Positions 26,592 to 39,546 of a stretch of 64,000 bases of DNA are shown here, in pieces. Both the position numbers and the translations under genes were made by a program. Location: the NCBI GenBank assembly GCA_963573305.1, contig OY754338.1, forward strand, positions 44,977,531 to 45,041,530, read 5' to 3'. The notes under the pieces were generated by a model. It made no database searches. It was not told the origin of the DNA and worked only from the letters and a program-made list of their open reading frames with translations. This DNA is from Pyrrhosoma nymphula (taxonomy: Eukaryota > Arthropoda > Insecta > Odonata > Coenagrionidae). How positions within the stretch are numbered: position 1 is the first letter of the stretch; each line of letters opens with the position of its first letter.

Positions 26592-27129
26592 CATTCCTTA
26601 AAGAGTACGTGCAGCCAGCTTTCATTAAGTTCTCTTTCTGCTTACGTTTTTCGTTTAAATTATGTTTCACTGTGTTTATGACATTACATTTAAATGTTTA
26701 AATCAGAGTACTTTATATTCATTGCTACTGTTGTTGTACTCTTGAATCTTTTTTAAAAATTCAATGTTTTCAAGAAAGGCCACTTGATATTTTTGTAAGT
26801 AGCGAGGCTGCATTAATAATTCTTTTATTGCTGTTTAGAAAACTTGTTAATTATTTTTGCTCTCAGTATTGTAATTCGAATATTTTAGGTAGTTATGCAT
26901 TAAATAGGAAACGCATCAATACAAATATATTTTTGAGTCACATCAAGTACTCACAATGCCTTCCCGTGAATGAAAAAGTTTAACATTCGCGTATGAAGGA
27001 TGTGAAAAAAAATTATTTCATGTCAAATGATCGCCTAACTTTCGTTTTTTATGTTATTTTGTTGCATGGTGCCATCCTTACGAAAAAAAAGTTGAAATAG
27101 TGGTTTTAAACTGACAATTATCTACCCTA

Positions 27130-27169
27130 CGAATTTTGTCCGGCAAACGGGGTCTCTCCGACCACTGTG
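27130..27169 (-). repeat. Transib 3' terminal inverted repeat, 23-RSS-like
   Basis: Read on the - strand it starts CACAGTG (27163-27169), has a 23-bp spacer and then ACAAAATTC. It differs from the 5' repeat at four positions, all in the spacer. CATTG follows immediately on the + strand. Confidence 0.93.
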
Positions 27170-27699
27170 CATTGTTAAGAGATTGTTGTGATAGGGAAAG
27201 TAATTCCTTGTAGGAAGGTATTTTTAATAATGAATAGACATCACTTTGTCCAATTTAACTTAGGTTCTATATTTAACCGATCGATTTTAACTTCATTTTA
27301 TGAAATCAAACGGTTAAATAAAAAAATGTAATTTTTATTGCAATTGTTTATTTTTATTTATCATGCTACAAAGAATTCCACCAAATATCACTATCTTTCT
27401 TGACATTAAGTTTTCTTAATTTATGGAGAAACGAAGGAGTCCTGAACGGAGAAATGACCCGGTGTATGTATTTTAGGTTTTCTTTTCGTATATAGCTGAT
27501 TCAATGATGTTTTTTGTTGGCCTTGAAAAGCTGCCGAGGAGTTTTTGATAGGTTGGTTATTTGGGCAGACATCCGACGACTTAGGTCACTTGCGTATTTG
27601 TGGACAGGTAGGTATTTAGGCAAGGCAAGAATATTAAGGGGAATGGAGGAATGTCGAGAAAAATCCGGCTTCAACATTAGCCTACTTATAACTAAAAAC

Positions 27700-27865
27700 G
27701 CCAAAAGGTCCACAGTTTTATGTCCCATCCAACGATTAGAGTGCTGCCCTTGAAGTACCCTCGGCATGGCATATCAGTTAGGATTGGGATTCTACTGAAA
27801 AATTTCCACCAACATCCTCTGGAAGCAAGTACTCAGGCCTCCACAGTAATCTAGCTCCCGGAATG
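27700..27865 (-). mobile_element. tRNA-like SINE, family B, copy 2
   Basis: Contains TTTTATGTCCCATCCAACGA, then TTGGGATTCTACTGAAAAAT and TTCCACCAACATCC. This is the same block order as the 13.7-kb copy and the reverse complement of the 29.1-kb copy. Confidence 0.55.
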
Positions 27866-29057
27866 TTTGAAGGGGGGAAAATAAAGAATAGGAGGAGATG
27901 TGAAAAAGTATAGCAAATGCACTTTTCCGTAAATATTTTTATCTTTACGACACTTTTGCTGACTTACAGTGTCTTAGGTACGAAATATACTTATAATGTT
28001 TTTTGTTATTTTCTGAACAATTTTTGTTATTAAAATTATATTTTAACATATATTATCTGTATATTTTCTACCTGATGGTGCCGTGAGTTGATGAAAAGCG
28101 TTATAGTAATAGGAAAATATTTGTTGAAATGAACAGGAATGCTATGAGTTCCAAGAATCTCAACAAAGTTAAGCATAAAACAGTAAAGTTTATCTAAATA
28201 AGGATTTTTTCATGACGCTATACCTTGTTCGCAAGGATGGCGTGGACGCTAAACGCTTTGCTCCTTTATCGGCCGTAAATTGGGTGATATGTGTGAGTGA
28301 GAACGGGGTGATTGAGGTCGAATGTGATAGGTGGGCAGCAGAGATCGAAGGCCAAACAGATTCACGGCGTAGACAGGGAGGCTGTTCTCCGCGGGACGCA
28401 GAGGCGGCGCCAAGCCAAGCGAGGTGGCGTGATGCGGCCCTCAAAGTGTATCAGCGGCGATGGACTCCCAGGACGCGTTCACTAACACACTCCCACTGGC
28501 ACATACTCTACCAACACTCTCCATCCTTCAATTAATGAACCTTTCCCCCACCCCCTTCCGTCAAGAGTCTTTAAATTATGAACGAGCACCATCAAAGGTT
28601 AATGAAAGCATTAGCTCCGCAGTTCGTCAAGAGAGAGGGGGTTGGGGGGAGGGGTGTATGAATAAATAAAGGGTTCTCTGCATTACGGAGCGATAACCGT
28701 ATCCTCATGCCGAGCGTTGAAGGTTAGCGCCTCGAGGGGTAAGGTGGAGGAACTCTAAGAGGGGGAGGGTTAAGACAGAGGTTCCAGGGTATGAGCGTTG
28801 TGGGCCCGCAAGTTGAGAAAACTTGCTTTTTAGCGCGTCTGCCGCGTTTCGCGATCTCTCTGTAGAACGGGTTATCATTTCGAAACTTGCCTTTCCCTCA
28901 CCACGATGTTTTAATTTTTTATAATTTGTGAATTTCCGCAAAGGGTTAATTTTAATGGTTTCCGGTTTGATCCACGCGTAATATTTCGTACGGTTTGGCC
29001 CCTCTTTAAAAACGTGCGGCCGCTTCACCACAGTGGCAGAGAATATTTTTTATATAT

Positions 29058-29172
29058 AATTGGTGTTGTCGCTTAAGTACTCTGTTCCCATTCCGAGGAC
29101 CCGGGATGGAACCCTAGTTGTGGTGGAGATTTTTCAAAGGAATCCCGAATCCCGATCCGAATTTAGCGTGAA
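29058..29172 (+). mobile_element. tRNA-like SINE, family B, copy 3
   Basis: GAGGACCCGGGATGGAACCC (B-box-like), GGTGGAGATTTTTCA, AGGAATCCCGAATCCCGATC. Sense-orientation version of family B. Confidence 0.55.
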
Positions 29173-32100
29173 AATAAATAGATGATAAATACTGCACGTC
29201 TCAGAAGCAAAACGAATTTGTATTTTTTCGAACTCAAATTCACTGAAGTTAAGGCGGATTTTAAAGAAATTAACTATTTATATTATAAACTTTCTTCCTT
29301 TTGAATCTTTAAATTTATTTTCTTATTTAAATGCGTAACTCAATCACACATTTAATTGCCCTCTCAGTTGTAACGTTTTCTTTATAACCTACCACTTTGA
29401 TGCCGTCCCACCATCATTTTAGGAATCACTAATTGGTAACGATGATATTTTGTTGACGGGAATGTGTTTGGCGGTTTTGTTTTTACTACTTATTTGTTTT
29501 TTTATCTCTGCTACAAAAATAACGGTTTAGAGTGGCGACCTCTTGTTTTTTTTCAATCGATTTGCCGTTTTCTAAATCTGAAATTCTTTGATTCGTTTGG
29601 CTACGTTCCTGTTCCCGTCTGTGGTACACAATTTTGATTTTTAATTAAAGCTAATTTCAAATTTTATTTGAATGAGAGATACCTTCAGATCCATGGAAGT
29701 ATTGCGAGAAATTCTATTTCGTTCTCCATCCAATTAATTATAATATTAAAATGAGCAAAAAATATTTTATTTTTAGAGGATTAAAGGAGCCAATCTCGGA
29801 TTTCATTTAACTTTGAATTTTCTGAAGGGAATTGATTGAAAAAGATTGAAAAGATTGATACAACTATATTTGATTGAATTTTTCATTTGTGCAATAACAC
29901 ATGTTAGATGTTAGGCTCATATCAGCATTTGTTAATTCAAAATATATCTATTATTGTTGCATGCCTTAGTGTTTTAGTCAAACTTGTATGTAGAGACCGT
30001 AAAAGCTGTCGACAAATGCCAAGTACTTTTATTTTGCTGGACATTTCAATGGAGATGTTTTGCCATTGTAATTATAATTTTGATAATATCATATAGTGTT
30101 AGGATATATTATCGACTAATTTTGCCCAATATTGCTTTGATGATAAAATTCCACGGAATAAATTTAAGAATGTATACGGAATAATATATTAACATAAAAT
30201 AGAAACGCATGATAAAATTTTGTCAGCCTGCTTGTTGAGGGTCAATGAATTTATTGTTTGATGTAGAATTGAAGCATTTTGAGTTGTAATGAGATTTGTA
30301 TCATATTATTATTAGCTATTCGCGGAAATGACATCTATAAACTGGTGGTTGATAGAGTTTCAGAAACTGTCGTTTTCTAGTTACTTACAGCCAGATTAAT
30401 GCACATGTCGCATGTTACATTTCGTGATTTATATTGTATTTACATTTTATATTGCAGTGTATAAAGAAAAGCCTCTTCATGTGTGTTCTAGAGTGGGTTG
30501 TTTTCACCGGTTGATGAATATTCTCTGTGCGGGAATAGCGAGAGATTATCGAGAGTTATCAATTATTATTCGTCAGAATTTAGTATAAACGTAAAAAACG
30601 TATACTATCAGCGTCGTTTCCAGCGATGGAAGGACCGCTGAACGATGCGTGTGGAATGACATAGGCCGTCTTTGAAGGACATTATCCATACATAGGGAAA
30701 CGTAGGGATACGTAGGGAAACTCAAAAAAGTTAGGTATTGCAGTAGGACGTAGAAAACTGGCTCTTTTTTTAACTATATCATCCATAATTCCCTATCTTT
30801 TAAAACCACTTTCGCCTCTCTTACTCTTATGCATTCGCTTCATCGCACTTCATTCACGCTCGTCTATTCTTGAGACTCCTAATATTCTTCCTCATAAAGA
30901 GTCCCTTCCACCAAATTCACTAATGACATTCGCAGTCTTCCCCTTCCTCTAACACCATTCACTCAGCATCGCCAAATCAAAAAAGCTCTCTCCATTTATA
31001 TATGCCCGTTACTGGAGCATAGAGCCGATAGTATTTCGTGATCCACTCATTCCTGACCCTTTTCCATCCTACTTATGCAGGAAACAATTCTCAGGTACAA
31101 ACACTTCTCAGGTATTTTGCTATAAGGACAGGGCATAATCCATTCTATCCAATTTTAACCTGCGTATGAGCGAAGTTATTCATGAATCGACCTATTTGCT
31201 GTAGTGCTGTTCTCTAGTCTGGTAATTTTCTTATTGAATTTCAGATAAACTTAGAATTAAACTATTAAATAATAAGGATATAGCATGCGTTCAGGTGTAA
31301 AAATGTTTTTTCGCGGTAAAAAAGCGGAAAAGTTAACGTAGACTACCTGCTCGTGCATACCATTTTAGTGATTTATAACTTTTTTTATAATTACGGTAAG
31401 TACTGTCTACTCTGTTCTCGAATGTTCTCGAGTCCTGTTCTACTCTTTAATGCACCGCGTTCTTTTTTCGTTTCCTTTTGAGTTGCAAATATAATGAAAG
31501 GAGCCATTGATAAGACCGCATAAAGATTCCACTTAACACAGACAGCACCTCTCATTTCCTTCCATTCGAGGTAAGCCACAGAGAAAAGCTTAAAAACGGC
31601 ACGTTCCAGCTATACTGTTAGGGTTTAGCTTTTTTAATTAGTGAAGTTGGATGAGACGACCTACATTCTAAGAATGATATTGCAGCTGGCACGAGTGGTA
31701 CCCTTTTAAGGAACTTTGAAGAGTATAATTAAAATTTTATTTTGTTTCTGTGGTCATTGTGCTTTGTTTTCCTACCAATTCATTGTGAAAATAACTGCCC
31801 TAGCGAAAATAGCTATATGAATCCTCAACAGTTCATTACGTCGTTGCCGCTTTCGAAAATTCACCTTCGCGTTTCGTAAATGCATTGATACGTGAAGTAA
31901 AATCAGTAAAATGATTCGTGGTTGTAACAGCTACAACTCATTAAACCATCATTTTAGGTTTTGAGACACGTTCCTAGTTGTAATTGAACGGGAAAAATAA
32001 AAATAGAAAAATGAAAAGGATTAGATTAGATGGAAAAGAAGTCTGCGAATGTGAAATTTGCATTTTCCATGTATCTGTCATAAACCACTAAAAAAAGATA

Positions 32101-32340
32101 GATATAGATTAAAAGATTGGGATAGGTGAAGAATGCAGCAATTCAAATATCACTTTAATTTTCTTATTGAGACGTTAACCTTAGCCATAAAGGTTTCCGG
32201 CATTAGTTCCCATTTTAAGATAATTCCAGGGTGACATAACTACACTCTGCAGTAAATGAATTCAATGTAACTGCTGAGATGAGTAAATTTTTTCCTTAAT
32301 TGAAGTAGGTATTATTTTGTTGAAATGATCTATGATGAAG

Positions 32341-32371
32341 CCCTGAAGAAGTCTTTTTTGTCGAGAAACGG
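32341..32371 (+). other. Hammerhead-like relic
   Basis: CTGAAGA at 32343-32349, a T-rich loop, then GAGAAACGG. Core spacing fits a decayed type I hammerhead, but stem II no longer pairs. Confidence 0.3.
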
Positions 32372-35300
32372 ACTATATGTCAAGATAACTTTATGTGTGG
32401 TATTCCGTCCGATTTTTCGGATGATTAAATGTGCACTTCTTTGCGGCTTTCGCTTCGAGAAGTTGGCTGGTGCCAAACACAGTGTTTCTCGGCCACCCAC
32501 CTCCGTACACCACGTAATTATACCCCTGCCAAACTACCCTACCTACCCTTAACGGGGCAAATGACCAAAGGTTCTCAGTCCCCTCCGGAAATAACCATCC
32601 CATGCTGGGACACGAATACCTTGACGAAACAATATTGGTCTCTGCTTCGTTCCGGCATGAGCAACCAACCCTTTTCAATTCCTATCCGGTTAAGAAGCTT
32701 AAGGTAGCATTTACTCGTTCCACCTCTTGCGCCAGCTTCGCCGGAAGACCGCATTAAATGATGTGGAAGATCTTAAGCTCCGGGTCGTGTGGATTACTTT
32801 CAGAACGAGTGAATAATTTATGAGAAAGGGAGGCTTTCTGCTTTGTTATAGGTATAATGCATTTGAGATGGATTATTTGGATCCCGGAAGGCAAATATTG
32901 ATTCTCTTCTGTTTCCTTCTATTAATTCCGCAGATTAAATTCGGTGAAACTGTAATTAATACTTATTGGCGCGTGGTGATTTACTGTTCGAATCTAAGGT
33001 TTTAGTAAAATCCAAGTTATATTTAAGTCAAGAGTATTAGTTACATTAGAAGACGCACTTGGTTTTGCACTTGTCATGCACTCGCACTTATCGTGGTGTT
33101 AAAAGGGTGTATGTATTAGTGCAAAACAGAAGTTATATCGCTGTCATTCGGTCAAATTACTAAAAGGTAATATTTTTGAGAACCTGGTTTCTTAAATGTA
33201 TCATCGACCATACATCAAATGTAAATTATAGTTTTACATTTCTAAGAAGGGATTTAAATTTGAGAAAGATTTGAAGACAGAGAGAGAGTTTTAAATTTAC
33301 CTTCAAGAGCCATTTACAGCCAATGATTTTAAGATGAAAAAAGTTTTTCACCTCTTGTTGATTGTTCAAATTACCATTTTCCAAACTGGACCATGAATTA
33401 ACAAGTACTTCAAGGTACAAACGTATGCTTCATATGAGTTTATTAAAATAAAAAGTATTATTTTCAATAAAATATTAAGTGATTTTGTAGTGTAATATTT
33501 GGGTATAATGATAGTAAATAACTCTTCAAATGGGCATGTTTCTATTCTATACGAGCCCCTCGTTCCCAGTTTTTCACATGAGCGAGCTGTTGTCATTTAA
33601 CCGTAGCTATCTCCGTATTTCTAGGCATGGCTAGGAATATGGAGCTCGCCTACTTAGTTTCGTTCCTCTTTCATTCTGCAAGGCATTCTGCAAGAATGGC
33701 ATCGGCTTGAGGACGCTTTGTGATGTGGTTTTCGAATGTCCATCCTACTAATGGCCGCGCTTTCACACTCGCAGGTACAGCGTTGGACGAGAGTTGCTAC
33801 GTGTTTCTCTTCTTTAGCATATGTAATGACGCATACCTTTGTCTTCTTACACGTCATGGGTAGAACTCATCATTTTACGTTGGAGTCGGAGAGAAACATT
33901 ATCCGTTCTCCGTACAAATGTGAGATAAGGTTTTTTTGTAATCCCTTCAAATATGCTCGAACCTAATGGATTATACTTAATGTATTTCGCTTGTATATTG
34001 CTCATCCAAAAAATGGGAACAATGCAGCGTGTTACAATTGTTTTACGGTTCTCGCTTTTTCCTGATGGCTCCACTTTTACGGAACTAAAATTCACTCCGT
34101 CAGTCGAGAGTTGTAGAGATGGCTGCATAAAAATCACTTTGGATGTTGATGTAGTGATTTCTTTTTATCCGCTACTCTTGTAGCACCTAGCAGTTTCATT
34201 CAGCTTCATTTTCTTTTTTTGCGTTGCCTAATTTTATTACAAAATCCATATAGGTGGTATTTCAAAAATCATCACGGAGATTGCTCGTTCGGTTGAGTAT
34301 GCAAATTTGCAAGAATTCCGAAATTAAACCATTACTCTCGAAATAAAACATTATTAAAAAGATACATATACCTGATTGGTATTACTAGAGTTTCTCTGGA
34401 CATATACTTTGCATAAAACATAGTTAAGAATATTGTAATATTTTAATCTGACGTTTTTGCACGTTGCATTCTCAATGAACTATCTAAGTCAGTGTCGGTT
34501 GGTGAAACTTATAGGAGATCGTAAATATAAATCTCAGAGTGATAATTTGTTGGGCAGCTCCAGTTCTTCTTGTATACTACTATGCATTAACTTACGAAAT
34601 AAATTATATCTCTTTAAGTATTCTTGGTATTCCCTCCATTATCATTTTATTGCTGTTTCGTGAATGTTAGCAAAAACGATTCACTAAACAGGGCCCATCA
34701 TTGTTAGCGCTATCTTACAAAATATTAGCGTTAAGAAAAGAATTTCATAGTTGATTTTATGCTTGCCTTATTTCTCTGTGACCTCTATCGTTATTCTTAC
34801 CTTCTACTCTTAGCCTTTATTAGATCCATCTCCACTCAGAATATGTTCTCAAAGTAAACGGTAAACTTGCTACTGTTCGCCTAGTCTAATTTTATTTACG
34901 ATTCTCGATGAAATCTGTAGTCTTTAATATTTCTTGTGTATAGTAGGTAATACAAATGTATAGTTATTCGATGTTAGTATTTTATGCGCTGTCCTTGAAA
35001 AATAAATAAATGCCGACTTAATTTGGGATTCTAATATATCAATGTATACTTAGTATTTTATTAAACTGGTTGAAATTTTATCCTAAGAAGTTAACAAACT
35101 TCAAATACTATAAATTAATCATAATTCTTGTCATGAGATATTGAATGGAAAAACTGAAAAATGCTCATCAAGCAACATGGAAATTTACTATCACGAGTAA
35201 CAGTATTAAATAATGTATAATGTTGTAAGAGTATCACCTCGCCTTTCATTTCTTTTAAAATATCCCTCATAACTTTCGGTCACTCTAACATTCAACTGCC

Positions 35301-35739
35301 AGTGCGCTCTAAATTCACTAGGTGTGAGAGTGTTAGGCAACGATGACGGCAAATGGCGAAGAAGAAGACCACGAAGTAGGCACTCTCGCTGGCTTTTGGG
35401 CTAAGTGGTCACCTCTCTTAAGGACTGACCTTTAATGACCGCTCCTCCAAAGAGTGGCCGTAATTGAGGTGACGGAATTAATCGATGTTATTCCTCAAGT
35501 TTTGACGGAGTTCTTGAGCGCAAACTCACATTCAAGCCGTAGATCATTAATTAGATAATGAAGTGCTTTTATAATCGCTTTAGGCTTTGTTAATTCCGAG
35601 ATGGCAAGGATGAGCGTTTCCATGTTCTTCCTTGAAGTTCTACGTTGAGATCATCTTTCTCATCCGCACAGAAGTACTTTTTGTAGAAATTTTCGGAAGA
35701 ATATTTTTAAACTCGCTAACCTCACGGACCTCTTCTCTT

Positions 35740-38700
35740 GGACTACAACCTTGTCGTGGTTGAAGGGCTTACGTGCTCCGACGACCCCTAGAGCTGCACT
35801 GGCGGGAGCATTTCTCCTGGTAGGGTCACCCATGCCAGATTGGTCGAAGGTTAGGAGACAGACGAATGGTAGTCCGCGCAGCGTCTGTACCTCAGTGAGG
35901 CGGCTGCAAAAGGCGTCTGACCCCAGTGGGGCGGCCTCTGAAGTGATGGTGTCACGTAAAAAACACTATTGAGTAAGGCCACGGAATACTATCTCAATTA
36001 AAACAAAAGCCTTGAAATTATGGACAGTTCTCAATTGATAATGAATCCTGGCAACTACGGGACTCGGCCCAGAGGGCCGGGTGTCGTGCCCGGCAGCGGT
36101 GGGAGCAAGGCCCCTGCGGTCGTCATCACACGAAATCCTTGCTCAGACGTAGCAGCAGCAGAGGAAAAGAAGATAAAGAAGAGGAACGAAACTATCATAA
36201 TAGGCACGTGGAATGTTAGGACTATGCTGAGGGCGGGGAAACTAGAGAATATAAAGCAAGAAATGGAGAGGGTGGGTGTAGACATCATGGGTCTGGGTGA
36301 AGTAAGATGAAAGGATGACGGAGATTACTGTAGCGGTGACTATAGAGTAAGTTGTAGTGGAGGGAATGAAAGTCAGCGCGGGGTTGCATTCGTAATGAAT
36401 AGGAAACTTGGTAGAAAAGTAGTGTATGCAGAACAGGTGAGTGATAGGATAATAGTCGTGGAACTAAAAGCAGAACCAACGAATTTAGTTATAATCCAGG
36501 TTTATATGCCTACCTCTAATCATAAAGAGGAGGAGGTAGATGGGGTATACGATCAGCTAGAGGAAATAATTGGTAGGACACCAGGAAGTAAGCACCTGGT
36601 AGTAATGGGGGATTGGAACGCGGTGTTGGGTGAAGGAAGAGATGGGCGGGAGGTGGGCGATTACGGGCTAGGAAGGAGAAACGACCTGGGCGAGAAAGCT
36701 GTGGAGTTTTGCCGCAGAAATAACCTAGTAATTACGAATACATGGTTCAGACATCATCCTCGACGTAGGTACACTTGGAAGAAGCCGGGAGACACAGATA
36801 GGTTCCAGATAGATTACATAATGGTACGTCACAGATACAGGAATAATGTTAAAAACTCGCATACTTATCCAGGAGCTGATGCAGACACAGACCACAACTT
36901 ATTAGTCATGAAATGTCGGGTAAAACTGAAAAAGATAAGGATGGGAAGGAGGGTACGAAAGTGAAATACGGAGGCATTAACTGGGGCAATGAAGAAGAAG
37001 TATCGAGAGAAGGTGGATGAGATAATGGGTGAGGAGCATGGAGTTAGATCAGTGGAAGATGAATGGGGAAATTTGAAAAATGGAATTGTAGAAGCGACGA
37101 AAGCAACGGTAGGCGTAGTGAGCGCAACTAAAATGAGAAAACCGTGGATCACGAAGGAGATGATCTGGGAGATGGAGGAGAGAAGGAAATGGAAGAGCGT
37201 AAACTCAGAGCTAGGTAAGAGAAAGTACCGAGAATTTAATAACAGGCTTAGAAGAGAAACAAAGAAAGCGAGGGAGGCGTGGTGGAGAGAACAGATCGAC
37301 GCGCTAGAGAAATACCAAAAAGAGGGAAGAGCAGATGCATTATATCGGAAAGTAAAGGAATTGACGGGTGGTAATAAGGGAAGGGGAATTACAACGGTAA
37401 CAGACAAGACGGGAAAGGTGATCGTGGAACCGAGAGAGATCCAGGAGAGGTGGAAGGAGTATGTTGAAGAGCTGTATGGTAAAGAAATAAGGCCCAATAG
37501 GTTAGATATAGAAAGGGAAGATGATATCGACAGAGATGGCATCGGACCAAGTATCCTAGATAGCGAAATCGAAAGAGCTCTACGAGACATGAAAAGGAAT
37601 AAGGCGGTGGGAATAGATGACATACCTGCAGAGTTATTAAAGAGCATGGGGAAGATCGGAAGGGGAAAACTTTTTGCGCTTATTCGTAGGATTTATGAGG
37701 ATGGAGTGTAGCCGGAAGACTTCGCGAAGACTGTACTAATTCCTATACCGAAGAAGAGTAAGGCAAAAACTTGCGAAGACAATAGGACAATAAGCTTAAT
37801 ATCCCACGCGGCCAAAGTAGTTCTGAGGATTATAAACAGATGGCTAGAGAAGAAGGCAAATGAATACCTGGGTGACGACCAGTTCGGGTTTAGGAGAGGG
37901 ACGGGAACGCGAGACGCTATAGCGGTGATGAGGACGCTAGTAGAAAGAAACCTAGAGTATGGGCAGGATGTTTTGGCATGCTTCGTAGATTTCGAGAAGG
38001 CGTTTGATCGGGTGGAATGGACGAAATTAATGGGAGTGTTGAATAAATTATGGGTCGATTGGAGGGACAGGCGTCTGATTCGAAATTTGTATATGAATCA
38101 GACTGCGCAGGTTAGGGTAGCCAATGGAGAATCGGGATGGGCCACGATAGGACGGGGAGTGCGGCAAGGGTGCCCACTATCGCCGTTGCTTTTTAACGTG
38201 TATTCAGAAGAAATGGTGAGGGAGGCATGGAGGGAGGAGGAGAAAGGAATAAAGGTAGGAGGGGAGCTGATAAAATCAGTGAGATTTGCAGATGATCAAG
38301 CATTAGTTAGTCAGTCGGCCAAGGGGTTACAGTCAATGGTGAATGCATTAGAGGTGCAGTGCGAAAAGTATGGGATGAATATCAATCACAAGAAAACGAA
38401 AGTAATGAGATTTTCTAGAAGTAAGAAGGCGGGGCTGAATATAAGGGTGGGAGGGCAGAAGATAGAGCAGGTCGAGCAGTTTACGTATCTGGGTAGTATT
38501 TTGGAGGCGAATGGGTTTAGTGGTAAGGACATCAGATGCAGAATTGCGCTAGCTAAAGAAGCATTTTCGAAGAGAAGGGAATTGATGAGGGGGGGTCTGA
38601 GAAGAGACGTAAAGAAGAGGCTGGTGAAAACTTTAATATGGAGCGTGGCGCTATATGGGTCGGAAACTTGGTCATTGCGAAGGGAGGATGTGCGTAGACT

Positions 38701-38975
38701 GGAGGCGTTTGAGATGTGGGTTTGGAGAAGGATGGAGAAGATTAGCTGGATGGCGAGAAAGACGAACGAGGAGGTATTGGATATGGTCGGAGAGGAGAGG
38801 AAGCTTGTGGCAGAGGTTCGGAGAAGGCAGAAGAGATGGATGGAGGAGGTTTTGAGAGGAGAGGGCATGTTGAAGAGAGTGATAGAGGGGAGAACACTGG
38901 GGAAACGTGGGAGAGGAAGAAAGAGGATAGGAATTCTGGACGAAATAAGAGGAGTTAGAAGATATGAAGAGGGAT
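35740..38975 (+). mobile_element. RTE-like non-LTR retrotransposon (LINE), near full length, 3' truncated
   Basis: The 5' leader starts around 35740 (GGACTACAACCTTGTCGTGG). A second copy at 59.3 kb repeats blocks of this leader, from the 'ATTGGTCGAAGGTTAG' segment to the 'GTCGTCATCACA' segment, which confirms a family leader. The coding part follows in one frame. After RRYEE (about 38973) the conserved tail is lost and the sequence becomes unrelated, so the 3' end is truncated or replaced. No poly-A tail or target duplication could be defined. Inserted in the host intron in the sense direction. Confidence 0.85.
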
Positions 38976-39025
38976 CTAATAACGGGCCATCCTTAGGAGG
39001 GAAAGCGAGACAATTTCTATTTTAG
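36020..39025 (+). pseudogene. LINE endonuclease-reverse transcriptase polyprotein, three nonsense codons
   Basis: A single 1002-codon frame interrupted by TGA 36308, TGA 36962 and TAG 37709, with no frameshift. APE-type endonuclease: GTWNVRTMLRAGK (about 36206), MGDWNAVLG (36604), QIDYIMV and the TDHNLLV box. Reverse transcriptase: FVDFEKAFDRVEW (37984), GVRQGCPLSPLLFN (38158), catalytic FADD (38285-38296), then GMNINHKKTKVM and the thumb. The C-terminal part has YGSETWSLRREDVRRLEAF. All stops are one transition from TGG. The enzyme would nick target DNA and reverse-transcribe its own RNA from the nick. The clade is judged from the endonuclease (like 'craniofacial development protein 2-like' predictions); RTE is likely but not proven. 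Confidence 0.88.
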
Positions 39026-39191
39026 TTTGTGATACAAAATGGGGACTGTCCAAGAAGCTACCAATCAGCAGGTAGAATACTTGAATGAAACCTCACGGAC
39101 GGTGGCGCTTAGCAAACGCTTTAGACTGCTTCTGTGACACCATATGTCTGGCAGTCCTGCACGACTTGTTCCTTTTAAACCTTCAGTAGCA

Positions 39192-39270
39192 AAATTGGCT
39201 AAAGCATACGGCGTTTTATCGAGTGGGTCCCGGTCAAGGCGAATGATTTCGCAATGGAATTTCGCACTTT
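39192..39270 (+). mobile_element. tRNA-derived SINE fragment, family A relative
   Basis: TGGCTAAAGCATACGG, then GAGTGGGTCCCGGTCAAGG with part of the B box lost, then GCGAATGATTTCGCAATGG. Closest to the 40.75-kb copy. Confidence 0.5.
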
Positions 39271-39546
39271 TGTGCACTTGTGGGTAATCTATCAGGGAGC
39301 TTGATATTATCAATTTTTAAGTTAATACTAATATGGAGGTATTCATGTTATTGTGTAAATAATTACACGCTACTTTTTTATTCAATTTTTTATTGTATAG
39401 CAGGTACCGAATGATTTTAGATGCAAACATTCGCACTTTAATGTAAATTAAAATATTTTTCAAAGATGAAATAACAAGAATGTAGTGTTATCATTAGCTT
39501 TTTGACAATATTTTGAGCCTTTCCCGACGAAAATCTGATGTGAATT

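Larger units (their letters stand above)
23368..27169 (+). mobile_element. Transib (RAG1-like) DNA transposon, structurally complete
   Basis: A 3802-bp element bounded by 40-bp terminal inverted repeats that match at 36 of 40 positions. The perfect 5-bp duplication CATTG lies at 23363-23367 and 27170-27174. Each end starts with CACAGTG, then 23 bp, then ACAAAATTC. This is the heptamer-23-nonamer layout of Transib ends and of the 23-RSS used by RAG1. It encodes a transposase related to the RAG1 core (24220-26591). No second gene such as a RAG2-like kelch protein is visible, so it is Transib rather than ProtoRAG type. A CpG-rich stretch near 23880-23960 may be its promoter. It sits in the first visible intron of the SEA-Ig gene, in the same orientation. 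Confidence 0.93.
27170..35739 (+). other. Middle of large intron: SINE copies, relics, unique sequence
   Basis: No exon recognised. Contains SINE-B copies (27700-27865, 29058-29172), a CpG-richer block (28210-29040) and a hammerhead-like relic (32341-32371). The open frames at 28212-28535 and 28705-29031 show no family signature. Confidence 0.45.

Noticed and set aside
23368..27169. ProtoRAG (RAG1 plus RAG2 pair)
   Set aside because: No RAG2-like kelch coding sequence lies between the terminal repeats on either strand.
35751..35972. Separate ORF1 protein of the LINE
   Set aside because: Falls in the untranslated leader, has no domain signature and lies in a different frame from the polyprotein.
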